A stretch of DNA of 11,389 nt from JAHJRN01 sp043805355. GTDB lineage: Bacteria > Patescibacteriota > Patescibacteriia > 2-12-FULL-60-25. The stretch spans positions 1-11,389 of the forward strand of contig JAZDIB010000029.1 of the NCBI GenBank assembly GCA_043805355.1. The letters are read 5' to 3'. The translations under genes and the position numbers were made by a program. The notes beneath the pieces were generated by a model. That model worked only from the letters and a program-made list of their open reading frames with translations. It had not been told where the DNA came from and did not search any database. Positions 1 through 6,107 of the stretch are shown here, piece by piece (the stretch's first letter is position 1; each line of letters begins with the position of its first letter).

Positions 1-1
1 G

Positions 2-439
2 GCGGACGCCGTGAAGAGCATCGACCAGGTCTCGGGCGCCCTGCAGATCCTCCTCTCCTCCATCGCGGCCATCTCCCTGCTCGTGGGCGGCATCGGCATC
101 ATGAACATCATGTTCGTGAGCGTGACCGAGCGCATCTCTGAGATTGGCCTCCGCAAAGCCGTCGGCGCGCGCGGCTCGGACGTGCTCACGCAGTTCCTCA
201 CGGAGGCGGTCCTCCTCACGGTCGCAGGCGGAGCATTCGGCATCGTCCTCGGGTCGCTCCTCGCCTGGATCGCCATCCAAGCCATCAACGCCTACAGCCC
301 GGGATGGACCTTCACCGTCTCGGTCACGGGCATCATCCTCGGCTTCTCGGTCTCGACCTTCATCGGCCTCTTCTTCGGCTATTTCCCCGCGCGCCGCGCC
401 GCGCGCCTGCATCCCATCGAATCTTTGCGCGCCGAATGA
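2..439 (+). CDS. ABC transporter permease, MacB/FtsX type (3' part only)
   Basis: This is the last 145 codons of an inner-membrane permease; the gene starts before the window. What is visible is the FtsX-like C-terminal membrane domain. A hydrophobic segment (SSIAAISLLVGGIGIMNIM) is followed by the cytoplasmic coupling stretch VTERISEIGLRKAVGAR, which in this family contacts the ATPase, then two more membrane segments and the closing PARRAARLHPIESLRAE. The last signature is typical of MacB-type permeases that work with an ATPase and often a periplasmic adaptor in export. The stop codon is one base from the next start, so the two permeases are probably co-transcribed and may form a heterodimer. 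The substrate cannot be told from the sequence. Confidence 0.9.
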   Translation, partial: ADAVKSIDQVSGALQILLSSIAAISLLVGGIGIMNIMFVSVTERISEIGLRKAVGARGSDVLTQFLTEAVLLTVAGGAFGIVLGSLLAWIAIQAINAYSPGWTFTVSVTGIILGFSVSTFIGLFFGYFPARRAARLHPIESLRAE

Positions 440-440
440 T

Positions 441-1679
441 ATGAGGAATCGCGATACGCTTCGAATCAGCATGGACAGCCTGCGGCGCAACAAGAGCCGC
501 TCGTTCCTGACGATGCTCGGCATCATCATCGGCGTGGCGTCCGTCATCCTCATGCTCGCCATCGGTAACGGCGCGGAGCGATTCATCCTCTCGCAGGTCG
601 CCTCGTTCGGCTCCGACACCATCTTCGTCACGAACGGCCCCGGCGAAGAGAAGACCGCGTCCCCGGCCACCGCGTTGCTCGCGAAGCAGGTCCTGACCAT
701 CCGGGACATGAAACGCCTCCGCCTGTTCCCGTGGGTCACGCTCACGGACGGCGCCATCATCCAGCCCGCGCTCGTGGAATCGTCCACGGATTCGTTCTCG
801 GCGTCCATCTTCAGCGGCACCGAGCAGCTCTTCGAGTTCTACAACCTCGAGATTGGCGGCGGCGCGTTCTTCACGTCGTCGGACGTGGACGGCAGCACCT
901 CGGTCGCGGTCATCGGCACCGACCTCGCGAAGGACCTCTTCGGCAACGAGGACCCCGTCGGCCAACGCATCCGCATCGCGAAGAAGAACTACCGCGTCAT
1001 CGGTCTGATCATGCCCGCCGGGACGAAGTTCTTCACGAACCTGGACCGTGTGGTGTTCGTGCCGGTCACGACGCTCATGCAGCAGCTGAACCGCGACAAA
1101 CTCCTCCGCATCACGATCCAGGTCTCGGGTATCTCGATGTCGGACGCGAAGGAGCAGATCCGGGTCGCGCTCCGCGAGACGCACAAGCTGAACAACCCGG
1201 AAGGCGACCTCACGAAGGACGACTTCAAGCTGACCACGCAGGAGGATGCGGCCGAACGCGCAGGCGCTATCGGCACCATCCTCCAGGTCTTGCTCTCCTC
1301 CATCGCGGCCATCTCGCTCGTGGTGGGCGGCGTCGGCATCATGAACATCATGTACGTGACCGTGACGGAACGGACGCGCGAGATCGGCCTGCGCAAGGCC
1401 ATCGGCGCCAAGTCGCGGGACGTCCTCGCGCAGTTCCTCATGGAAGCGGTGCTCCTGACCGTGATTGCCGGCGCGATCGGCGTTGTCCTCGGCGTCCTCA
1501 TGTCCTGGGCCGGCCTCTCTGCCCTGTCCGCCTACCAGACCGGATGGACCTTCGAGATGCCATGGAACGCGATGCTCCTCGGCTTCACGGTCTCCGCCGC
1601 CATCGGCATCGTCTTCGGCTATTTCCCCGCCCAAGGAGCCGCCAAACTCAATCCGATCGAGGCGTTGAGATACGAATAG
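441..1679 (+). CDS. ABC transporter permease, MacB/FtsX type (complete)
   Basis: A 412-residue permease, a usual length for a stand-alone MacB-like permease. An N-terminal membrane helix (about residues 24-43, TMLGIIIGVASVILMLAIGN) leads into an extracytoplasmic MacB-type periplasmic core domain (about 45-275). The FtsX domain follows with three helices, the VTERTREIGLRKAIGAKSRD coupling region and the C-terminal PAQGAAKLNPIEALRYE. It is clearly a paralogue of the upstream partial gene; the DNA around 1285-1310 closely matches that around 35-75. I chose the ATG at 441, one base after the upstream stop, because the protein then begins MRNRDTLRISMDSLRRNKSR, the expected cytoplasmic N-terminus. 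Longer frames upstream only reread the first permease. No ATPase gene is visible; it probably lies before the window. Confidence 0.93.
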   Translation: MRNRDTLRISMDSLRRNKSRSFLTMLGIIIGVASVILMLAIGNGAERFILSQVASFGSDTIFVTNGPGEEKTASPATALLAKQVLTIRDMKRLRLFPWVTLTDGAIIQPALVESSTDSFSASIFSGTEQLFEFYNLEIGGGAFFTSSDVDGSTSVAVIGTDLAKDLFGNEDPVGQRIRIAKKNYRVIGLIMPAGTKFFTNLDRVVFVPVTTLMQQLNRDKLLRITIQVSGISMSDAKEQIRVALRETHKLNNPEGDLTKDDFKLTTQEDAAERAGAIGTILQVLLSSIAAISLVVGGVGIMNIMYVTVTERTREIGLRKAIGAKSRDVLAQFLMEAVLLTVIAGAIGVVLGVLMSWAGLSALSAYQTGWTFEMPWNAMLLGFTVSAAIGIVFGYFPAQGAAKLNPIEALRYE

Positions 1680-1694
1680 GTCGAAGGATTACCC

Positions 1695-1722
1695 TTGACA
1701 AAACCGAAAAAAAGACTAGGAT
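1695..1722 (+). promoter_or_regulatory. Sigma-70-type promoter for the kinase gene
   Basis: A perfect -35 TTGACA at 1695-1700 is followed after 16 bases by TAGGAT (1717-1722), a 4/6 match to the -10 consensus. The spacer is A-rich. Predicted transcription starts near 1729, giving a leader of about 50 bases before the GTG start at 1782. The promoter lies between the permease stop and the kinase, so the kinase need not depend on the transporter operon. Confidence 0.6.
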
Positions 1723-1769
1723 AGCGAAGCACATTCCATCTTGAGACTTTGCGTCATTTCGACGCGGAC

Positions 1770-1775
1770 AGGAGG
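1770..1775 (+). promoter_or_regulatory. Shine-Dalgarno sequence that fixes the kinase start
   Basis: AGGAGG ends six bases before the GTG at 1782, which is ideal spacing. It supports the GTG start over the in-frame TTG at 1749, which has no such signal. Confidence 0.75.
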
Positions 1776-1781
1776 CTTTCT

Positions 1782-3038
1782 GTGGCTAAAACAGATAACG
1801 TCGTCTCGATGCGGCCGCCTGCCAGCACGGAGCGACCGTCGCGCGGACAGGACAAGAAGCCGTCGGTCGGGAGCATCCTCCCCACGACGAGCTACCGAAT
1901 CCTGGAAGAAATCGGCCAGGGCGCGTTCGGGGTCGTCTATCTCGCGAAGGACCTCGAGGCGAACCGGCTGGTCGCCATCAAGCATCTGCGGGATCAGGAG
2001 ATCCCGAATCTCCTCGAACGCTTCGAGCGCGAGGAGGCGGTCATGCGCCTCGTCGAGCACGAGAACATCGTCCGCGTGTTCGACCGGTTCTTCATCGAGG
2101 ACTACGGCCACTTCATCGTCATGGAGCACATCGACGGCGAGTCGCTCGACACGCTCATCGACGAATCGTCCGGGGACGACACCCATCTCGACCTGCCGCT
2201 CGTCCTCGACGTCATGGAGGGCCTGCTCCTCGCCTGCCATGTCCTCGAGGAGAAGGGCATCGTCCACCGCGACATCAAGCCCGAGAACGTCATGGTCCTC
2301 GCGGGACGCACGGGCGTGCATCGGACCAAGCTCATGGACTTTGGCGTCGCTAAGGTCCTGGGCGAGAAGGCTGCGCCCGGCATGCATGCCAAGCTGACGT
2401 CCCGATGCATCCAGGTCGGAAAGCTCTGCATGATCGGCAGCCCCGAATTCATGGCCCCGGAGCAGATTCAATCCAGGGCGCAGGGGGAAGTCACCCCCGC
2501 GACGGACATCTACGCGCTCGGTGCCCTCCTCTACTGCATGCTCGTGGGCGAACCGCCGTTCACGGCGGACCCCTCGTCGGAGAACCCGCTCTTCAACATC
2601 CTGAGCAAGCAGCTCAGCAACGCTCCTCCCGATGCTCGGGACCTGCGGCCCAAGGTCCCGGAGAAGCTCGCCCTCGCCGCCAAGAAGGCGATGGCCAAGA
2701 AGCAGGCGGACCGGTTCCTGTCCGCCGACGAGTTTCTCGCCGTCATCCACGACGTGCGGAAGGACCTCGCCATCGCGGACGAACCGACGGACTCGGACCA
2801 GGATCTGTCGTCCATCGGGGACCTCATCGAGTCGTCCATCGCGGCCGCCTCCTCGGTCCGCATCGTCGCGTCGGGCTCCCTCATCAGCCAGACGGCCGAC
2901 ACGGAACGGCCGCCGCCCCTCACCATCGTCCGGACCGACCCGATCCGGATCCGGAACGTCCGCCTGAACCTCATCGTCTGGACGACGATCCTCCTCATCT
3001 TGCTCGTCCTCTGGCTCTCCTCCAAAGGATTGCTGTGA
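1782..3038 (+). CDS. Serine/threonine protein kinase, Hanks type, C-terminal membrane anchor
   Basis: A 418-residue bacterial eukaryotic-like kinase. The catalytic domain runs from about residue 38 to 310. It has the glycine-rich loop GQGAFGVVY (45-53), VAIK with ATP-binding Lys67, the catalytic loop HRDIKPEN (162-169, Asp164), DFG (186-188) and the P+1 region GSPEFMAPEQ (219-228). All core catalytic residues are present, so it should be active. After an acidic and Ser-rich linker, the last 24 residues form one hydrophobic helix (LIVWTTILLILLVLWL) with almost nothing beyond it. It therefore looks tail-anchored in the membrane and lacks an extracellular sensor such as PASTA domains. It has its own promoter and terminator. 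The next gene, a membrane SPFH protein, is a possible partner or substrate, but this rests on adjacency only. Confidence 0.93.
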   Translation: MAKTDNVVSMRPPASTERPSRGQDKKPSVGSILPTTSYRILEEIGQGAFGVVYLAKDLEANRLVAIKHLRDQEIPNLLERFEREEAVMRLVEHENIVRVFDRFFIEDYGHFIVMEHIDGESLDTLIDESSGDDTHLDLPLVLDVMEGLLLACHVLEEKGIVHRDIKPENVMVLAGRTGVHRTKLMDFGVAKVLGEKAAPGMHAKLTSRCIQVGKLCMIGSPEFMAPEQIQSRAQGEVTPATDIYALGALLYCMLVGEPPFTADPSSENPLFNILSKQLSNAPPDARDLRPKVPEKLALAAKKAMAKKQADRFLSADEFLAVIHDVRKDLAIADEPTDSDQDLSSIGDLIESSIAAASSVRIVASGSLISQTADTERPPPLTIVRTDPIRIRNVRLNLIVWTTILLILLVLWLSSKGLL

Positions 3039-3044
3039 CCCACC

Positions 3045-3084
3045 CCGCGTCCCTCTCGGCTCCAACCGACGGGCGCGGTTTTTT
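3045..3084 (+). terminator. Rho-independent terminator after the kinase
   Basis: A GC-rich imperfect hairpin pairs CCGCG and CCC at 3045-3053 with the GGGCGCGG side ending at 3078. It has small bulges and an inner TCGG/CCGA pairing, and six T residues (3079-3084) follow. It starts a few bases after the kinase stop. Confidence 0.7.
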
Positions 3085-3111
3085 GTCGCTCCGGCCCTTC
3101 CGTCGCCCGGT

Positions 3112-3140
3112 TTGACACCGCGGCCCGTTCCCGGTTCACT
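3112..3140 (+). promoter_or_regulatory. Possible promoter for the SPFH gene, giving a nearly leaderless mRNA
   Basis: A perfect TTGACA (3112-3117) is followed after 17 bases by TTCACT (3135-3140), a weak -10. If used, transcription would start within a few bases of the ATG at 3149. No Shine-Dalgarno sequence precedes that ATG, which fits a leaderless transcript. Confidence 0.4.
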
Positions 3141-3148
3141 AGCCCCAT

Positions 3149-3973
3149 ATGAATGCGAAGCGCCTCTTCAACACCCTGACCGTCCTCATCGTCGCGGTCA
3201 TCCTTCTCACCACCCTCTGGCCGCTCGGCACGGTCGGCGCAGGCGAACGCGGCGTCCTCACCCGATGGGGGGCCGTCACCGGCAAGGTCTTCGGCGAAGG
3301 CCTCTTCACCCGCATCCCGATCGCGGATCGCGTGGTCATCATGGACGTGAAGGTCCAGAAGGAACAGATCGAAGCGACGGCCGCGTCGAAGGACCTCCAG
3401 AGCGTCTCGAGCATCGTGGCCCTGAACTTCCACATCAATCCGGACAAGGTCGCGAGCATCTACCAGGAGATCGGCATGGACTACAAGTCCCGCCTCATCG
3501 ACCCCGCGCTCCAGGAAGCGGTGAAGGCCTCCACGGCCAAGTACACGGCCGAGGAGCTCATCACCAAGCGCGAGGACGTCCGCGAGGAGATCAAGAGGCA
3601 CCTCCTCTCCAAGCTTCCGCTGCGCGGCATCGAGATCGACGACTTCAACATCGTGGACTTCGATTTCTCCCCATCGTTCAACGAGGCTATCGAGGCCAAG
3701 GTCACGGCAGAACAATCCGCGCTCGCGGCACGCAACAAGCTCGAACAGATCAAGTTCGAGGCGGAACAGAAGATCGTGGAGGCGAGGGGCAAGGCCGAGG
3801 CGCTGCGCGTCGAGGCCGCGGCCCTGAAAGACAACCCGCTGGTCCTTCAGCTCCGTACGCTCGAGAAGTGGGACGGCCGGCTCCCCTCGGTCACGGGCGG
3901 CTCGATCCCCTTCCTCGACGTCGGGACGTTCGTCACGCAGAACCCGACCGTTCCCGCGACAGGAACGAACTGA
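3149..3973 (+). CDS. Prohibitin-like SPFH/Band 7 membrane protein
   Basis: A 274-residue protein, the usual size of prohibitins. An N-terminal membrane helix (about residues 8-26, NTLTVLIVAVILLTTLWPL) is followed by the SPFH/Band 7 domain (about 30-205), recognisable by VGAGERGVLTRWGAVTGKV near its start, VALNFHINPDKV, and IEIDDFNIVDFDFSPSFNEA near its end. An Ala/Glu/Lys-rich coiled coil (about 180-228) comes next, then a short hydrophilic tail. Proteins of this family oligomerise into membrane rings that organise membrane regions and control proteases such as FtsH. The start is the ATG at 3149, directly before the hydrophobic helix. The gene follows the kinase terminator and ends at a bidirectional terminator, so it is probably a single transcription unit. 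Confidence 0.92.
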   Translation: MNAKRLFNTLTVLIVAVILLTTLWPLGTVGAGERGVLTRWGAVTGKVFGEGLFTRIPIADRVVIMDVKVQKEQIEATAASKDLQSVSSIVALNFHINPDKVASIYQEIGMDYKSRLIDPALQEAVKASTAKYTAEELITKREDVREEIKRHLLSKLPLRGIEIDDFNIVDFDFSPSFNEAIEAKVTAEQSALAARNKLEQIKFEAEQKIVEARGKAEALRVEAAALKDNPLVLQLRTLEKWDGRLPSVTGGSIPFLDVGTFVTQNPTVPATGTN

Positions 3974-3978
3974 CGAGA

Positions 3979-4000
3979 AAAAGCCCCGCGAGGGGCTTTT
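3979..4000. terminator. Bidirectional terminator between converging genes
   Basis: A perfect 9-bp stem, AAAAGCCCC (3979-3987) with GGGGCTTTT (3992-4000), is closed by the GNRA-type tetraloop GCGA. A-tract and T-tract are symmetric, so it can stop transcription from both the SPFH gene (plus) and dinB (minus), whose stop lies three bases away. Confidence 0.88.
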
Positions 4001-4002
4001 CG

Positions 4003-5304
4003 CTATCGCGACATCTCGAGGTCGCCCGTCTTCCGGAAGCCGATGCGGTCCGGGGCATGGTCGCCCGCGCCCATCATGGACCCGAACATGATGACCTCGT
4101 CGCCGTACCGGTCGCGGATGAGGTCCGCCGCGCCCGACGCGAGCCGCTTCTTGCTGTCATTCCCGCTCTCCCCTCTGTCATTCCCGCGTAGGCGGGAATC
4201 CAGAAACAACCTCCCCTGCCCCGACGGTTCCGAAAATTCGGACAACGTCACCGCGAGAAAATTGACGCGCTGCGGCGGACACCACAGGTCCCGCAGGATG
4301 CCACAGGCCGCGTCCGTCAGTGTGAACGAATCGGATGCCGGCTCATCGAGCCGGACCCAGTCCGAGGTACCATCCTCGTACGGATGCGAGAAGGAGACGG
4401 AACGGAATCCCACGGCCACGCTGACCGCTCCGGCCAGGATTCCCTGACGGCGGAGACGACGTGATGCCCGTTCCACGAGCCGGAGGAACACCGGGACGAC
4501 GCGCCCCTCGCGGTTCACGCGATCCGGGACGCAGTACGAATGCCCGATTGACTTCGGCGGGACCTCCTCCTCGGTCCGGACCGTCTCGACCTCAAGGCCG
4601 TTCACCTTGGCCCACAGGAAATACCCGTTGGAGCCGAAGAGTCGCATCAGGTTCGCGGGCGCCGTGCGCTTCAGCTCGATGAGCGTCCGGATGCCCGCGC
4701 GTTCGAGCCGACGCCGGATGCGCGGTCCGATGCCGCAGACGTCCTGGAGATCCAGGCGCGACAGGACGTCGTCGAGGTTCGTCTGGTCGATGACGACGAG
4801 GCCGTTCGGCTTCTCGATGTCCAACGCGGTCTTGGCGAGGAAGCGCGTGGGCGCGATGCCGATGGAGCACCGGAGCCACTCCCCGACCTCGTCCGTGATG
4901 CGACGCCGCACGCGCGTGAGCGCCCATGCCGCCTCGGCCGCGTCGCGGTACCAGCCCGTCAGGTCGAGGAACGCCTCGTCGATGGAATAGTGCTCCACGC
5001 GATCCGTCAGCTCGTGGAAGATGGAGAAGACGCGCGACGTCACCGCACGGTACTTGGACGGGTCATTTTGGACGAAAACGGCGCTCGGCACCCGACCCTT
5101 GGCCTCCTCGACCGTCATCCCCACCTTCATCCCCATCCGCTTCGCCTCGACGGACGCCGCGATGACGCACCCATGCCGATGCAGGTACGCGCACACGCCC
5201 AACGGCCGCCCCCGCAGATGCGGATTCGCCTGCTGCTCCACGGACGCGAAGTACGAGTTCATGTCCACGTGGGCGATCAGTCGGGTCGATGGCGGGGGGA
5301 ACAT
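4003..5304 (-). CDS. dinB: Y-family DNA polymerase IV (DinB), with a repeat-derived insert
   Basis: An error-prone translesion polymerase of 433 residues, longer than the typical 350-400. Visible motifs are HVDMNSYFASVEQ (12-24, metal ligand Asp14, steric-gate position Phe19), YSIDEAFLDL (106-115, catalytic Asp109 and Glu110), the CSIGIAPTRFLAKTA stretch, and the helix-hairpin-helix CGIGPRIRRRLERAGI. The little-finger domain follows. QGRLFL (363-368) fits a sliding-clamp binding motif, and just after it LDSRLRGND...GND is translated from a dispersed palindromic repeat. The conserved tail RYGDEVIMFGSMM resumes in frame. I chose the ATG at 5304; an in-frame ATG at 5334 would add MSRQARHDSF, which is translated from another repeat. 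No Shine-Dalgarno is seen at either. It is the last gene of the lexA cluster and is plausibly damage-inducible. Confidence 0.93.
   Translation of the reverse strand: MFPPPSTRLIAHVDMNSYFASVEQQANPHLRGRPLGVCAYLHRHGCVIAASVEAKRMGMKVGMTVEEAKGRVPSAVFVQNDPSKYRAVTSRVFSIFHELTDRVEHYSIDEAFLDLTGWYRDAAEAAWALTRVRRRITDEVGEWLRCSIGIAPTRFLAKTALDIEKPNGLVVIDQTNLDDVLSRLDLQDVCGIGPRIRRRLERAGIRTLIELKRTAPANLMRLFGSNGYFLWAKVNGLEVETVRTEEEVPPKSIGHSYCVPDRVNREGRVVPVFLRLVERASRRLRRQGILAGAVSVAVGFRSVSFSHPYEDGTSDWVRLDEPASDSFTLTDAACGILRDLWCPPQRVNFLAVTLSEFSEPSGQGRLFLDSRLRGNDRGESGNDSKKRLASGAADLIRDRYGDEVIMFGSMMGAGDHAPDRIGFRKTGDLEMSR
4155..4206. repeat. Palindromic dispersed repeat inside dinB (ATTCCCGC type)
   Basis: ATTCCCGC (4180-4187), loop GTAG and GCGGGAAT (4192-4199) form a perfect 8-bp inverted repeat. 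It is preceded by TGTCATTCCCGC, which also occurs at 4155-4166, 21 bases upstream. The spacing of seven codons keeps the dinB frame, giving the doubled GND in the protein. This resembles the widespread 'ATTCCC...GGGAAT' repeats that show up in proteins as DSRLRGND. Confidence 0.85.
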
Positions 5305-5309
5305 AAAAC

Positions 5310-5382
5310 TGTCATGTCGAGCCTGTCGAGACATCTTCCAATTGGAAGGTCTCTCCGCGCGCTTCGCTTAGTCGAGATGACA
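5310..5382. repeat. Palindromic repeat A, copy 1 (full length)
   Basis: A 73-bp MITE-like element. Its ends are imperfect inverted repeats, TGTCATGTCGA and the complement of TCGAGATGACA. Its centre carries the 14-bp perfect palindrome CTTCCAATTGGAAG (5335-5348), followed by GTCTCTCCGCGC. It lies directly upstream of dinB and supplies the sequence that would encode the spurious MSRQARHD extension. Confidence 0.85.
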
Positions 5383-5390
5383 ATATATAT

Positions 5391-5422
5391 GCATTTCGAG
5401 CTTGCCGAGAAATCTTCCGATT
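5391..5422. repeat. Palindromic repeat A, copy 2 (left half only)
   Basis: ATTTCGAGCTTGCCGAGAAA followed by TCTTCCGATT corresponds to the left half of repeat A and stops in the central palindrome. It runs into the stop codon of the GIY-YIG gene (5421-5423). Confidence 0.7.
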
Positions 5423-5711
5423 AAAACTCGTCCGACAGGTCGTTCCAATGCGGATTCATCGTGCCAATCAACCATTCCTTCTTCTCTCTGCTCCATCGCT
5501 TCAGTTGCTTTTCACGCGCAATCGCCGAAAGGACGTCGCTGGTCGCTTCGAAATACACGAGTATCGTCGTCTGATACTTCTCGGAAAATCCGGGCGTGAC
5601 CTTCATCCGATGCTCATGTAGACGCCGATACAGATCGTTCGTAACACCGATATACAGGACCGATTTCAGTCGATTCGTCAGGATGTAGACGAAGTACAAT
5701 CGACTCCCCAT
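5421..5711 (-). CDS. Single-domain GIY-YIG nuclease family protein
   Basis: A 96-residue stand-alone GIY-YIG domain of the small URI/UvrC-N-like class. The signature residues are VYI (8-10, in the GIY position) and YIG (20-22), with Arg29, His34 and Glu67 in AREKQLKRWS. That covers the usual catalytic Tyr, Arg, His and Glu. The C-terminus KKEWLIGTMNPHWNDLSDEF is typical of these tiny proteins. The domain cuts DNA in UvrC and in homing enzymes, but the role of the free-standing form is unclear. The gene has repeat A fragments on both sides: copy 2 overlaps its stop and copy 3 lies upstream. The ATG at 5711 has only a weak GGTGG-like signal before it. It sits in the lexA-dinB cluster and may be an insert rather than a true SOS gene. 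Confidence 0.9.
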   Translation of the reverse strand: MGSRLYFVYILTNRLKSVLYIGVTNDLYRRLHEHRMKVTPGFSEKYQTTILVYFEATSDVLSAIAREKQLKRWSREKKEWLIGTMNPHWNDLSDEF

Positions 5712-5743
5712 ACATCCACCGCTGCCATGAATTAGACCCGATG

Positions 5744-5781
5744 TCCAATTGGAAGGTCTCTCCGCGCTGGTCGAGACGACA
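5744..5781. repeat. Palindromic repeat A, copy 3 (right half only)
   Basis: TCCAATTGGAAGGTCTCTCC followed by GCGCTGGTCGAGACGACA matches the right half of repeat A, starting within the central palindrome. It fills the gap between the GIY-YIG start and the stop of the next gene. Confidence 0.8.
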
Positions 5782-5786
5782 ATCCT

Positions 5787-6032
5787 CTAGATGGACGCGC
5801 ATTCCACCAGCGTCCAGCTCATCGATTCCGTCGAGAACGAGAGCCGATACGCGTTCGCGTCGTCCGAGACCGAGAAGATGACGGCCTTCTCGCGGCCGCG
5901 CCGTTCCGTGTGCACCATGTTCACCTTCTTCACCTGATAATACCGGTTCCCCCACTTGAACGTCATGGGTTCGGTGCGTCCTTTGCGGAACGCCGCGAGG
6001 ACTTCGATGGGTTCGGCGACGGCGGAATACAT
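5787..6032 (-). CDS. Small protein, DUF6504-like, in the lexA-dinB cluster
   Basis: An 81-residue protein starting MYSAVAEPIEVLAAFRKGRT. A strand-rich centre (FKWGNRYYQVKKVNMVHTER, then KAVIFSVSDDANAYRLSFS) and a closing MSWTLVECASI suggest a small beta-rich fold. The pattern of an N-terminal 'PIEV', a 'W.GR.Y.V..V' strand and a final 'W.L' strand resembles DUF6504-type proteins, which I recall being encoded next to SOS polymerase genes (dinB/imuB/dnaE2). That similarity is by eye and tentative. The gene lies directly downstream of lexA and upstream of dinB, which supports a damage-response role. The ATG at 6032 has no Shine-Dalgarno, and repeat A lies nine bases before it. Its function is unknown. 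Confidence 0.72.
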   Translation of the reverse strand: MYSAVAEPIEVLAAFRKGRTEPMTFKWGNRYYQVKKVNMVHTERRGREKAVIFSVSDDANAYRLSFSTESMSWTLVECASI

Positions 6033-6041
6033 AGAAAATCA

Positions 6042-6105
6042 GTCATTTCGAGCTTGTCGAGAAAACTTCCAATTGGAAGGTCTCTCCGTGTTGGTCGAGA
6101 CGACA
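6042..6105. repeat. Palindromic repeat A, copy 4 (nearly full length)
   Basis: It begins GTCATTTCGAGCTTGTCGAG, contains CTTCCAATTGGAAG in the middle and ends GGTCGAGACGACA. The ends pair as imperfect inverted repeats (GTCATTTCGA against GTCGTCTCGA). It fills almost the whole gap between the lexA stop and the next gene. Confidence 0.85.
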
Positions 6106-6107
6106 GT

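Noticed and set aside
360..1634. A long open frame on the minus strand opposite the permease genes
   Set aside because: It is low-complexity, rich in Arg, Asp, Glu and Gly, with no domain pattern. It mirrors the GC-rich codon usage of the permease on the other strand.
1716..3715. Long minus-strand open frames opposite the kinase and SPFH genes
   Set aside because: Their compositions are highly charged and repetitive, while the plus strand encodes full recognisable proteins. They are artefacts of high GC at third positions.
3112..4191. A 359-codon plus-strand frame overlapping the SPFH gene and the end of dinB
   Set aside because: It is Arg/Gly/His-rich without motifs and crosses the bidirectional terminator. 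The real gene lies in another frame.
5310..6105. CRISPR-like array made of the four related repeats
   Set aside because: Copies are palindromic, differ in length, two are halves, and they are separated by whole genes. There are no spacers of uniform size and no cas genes.
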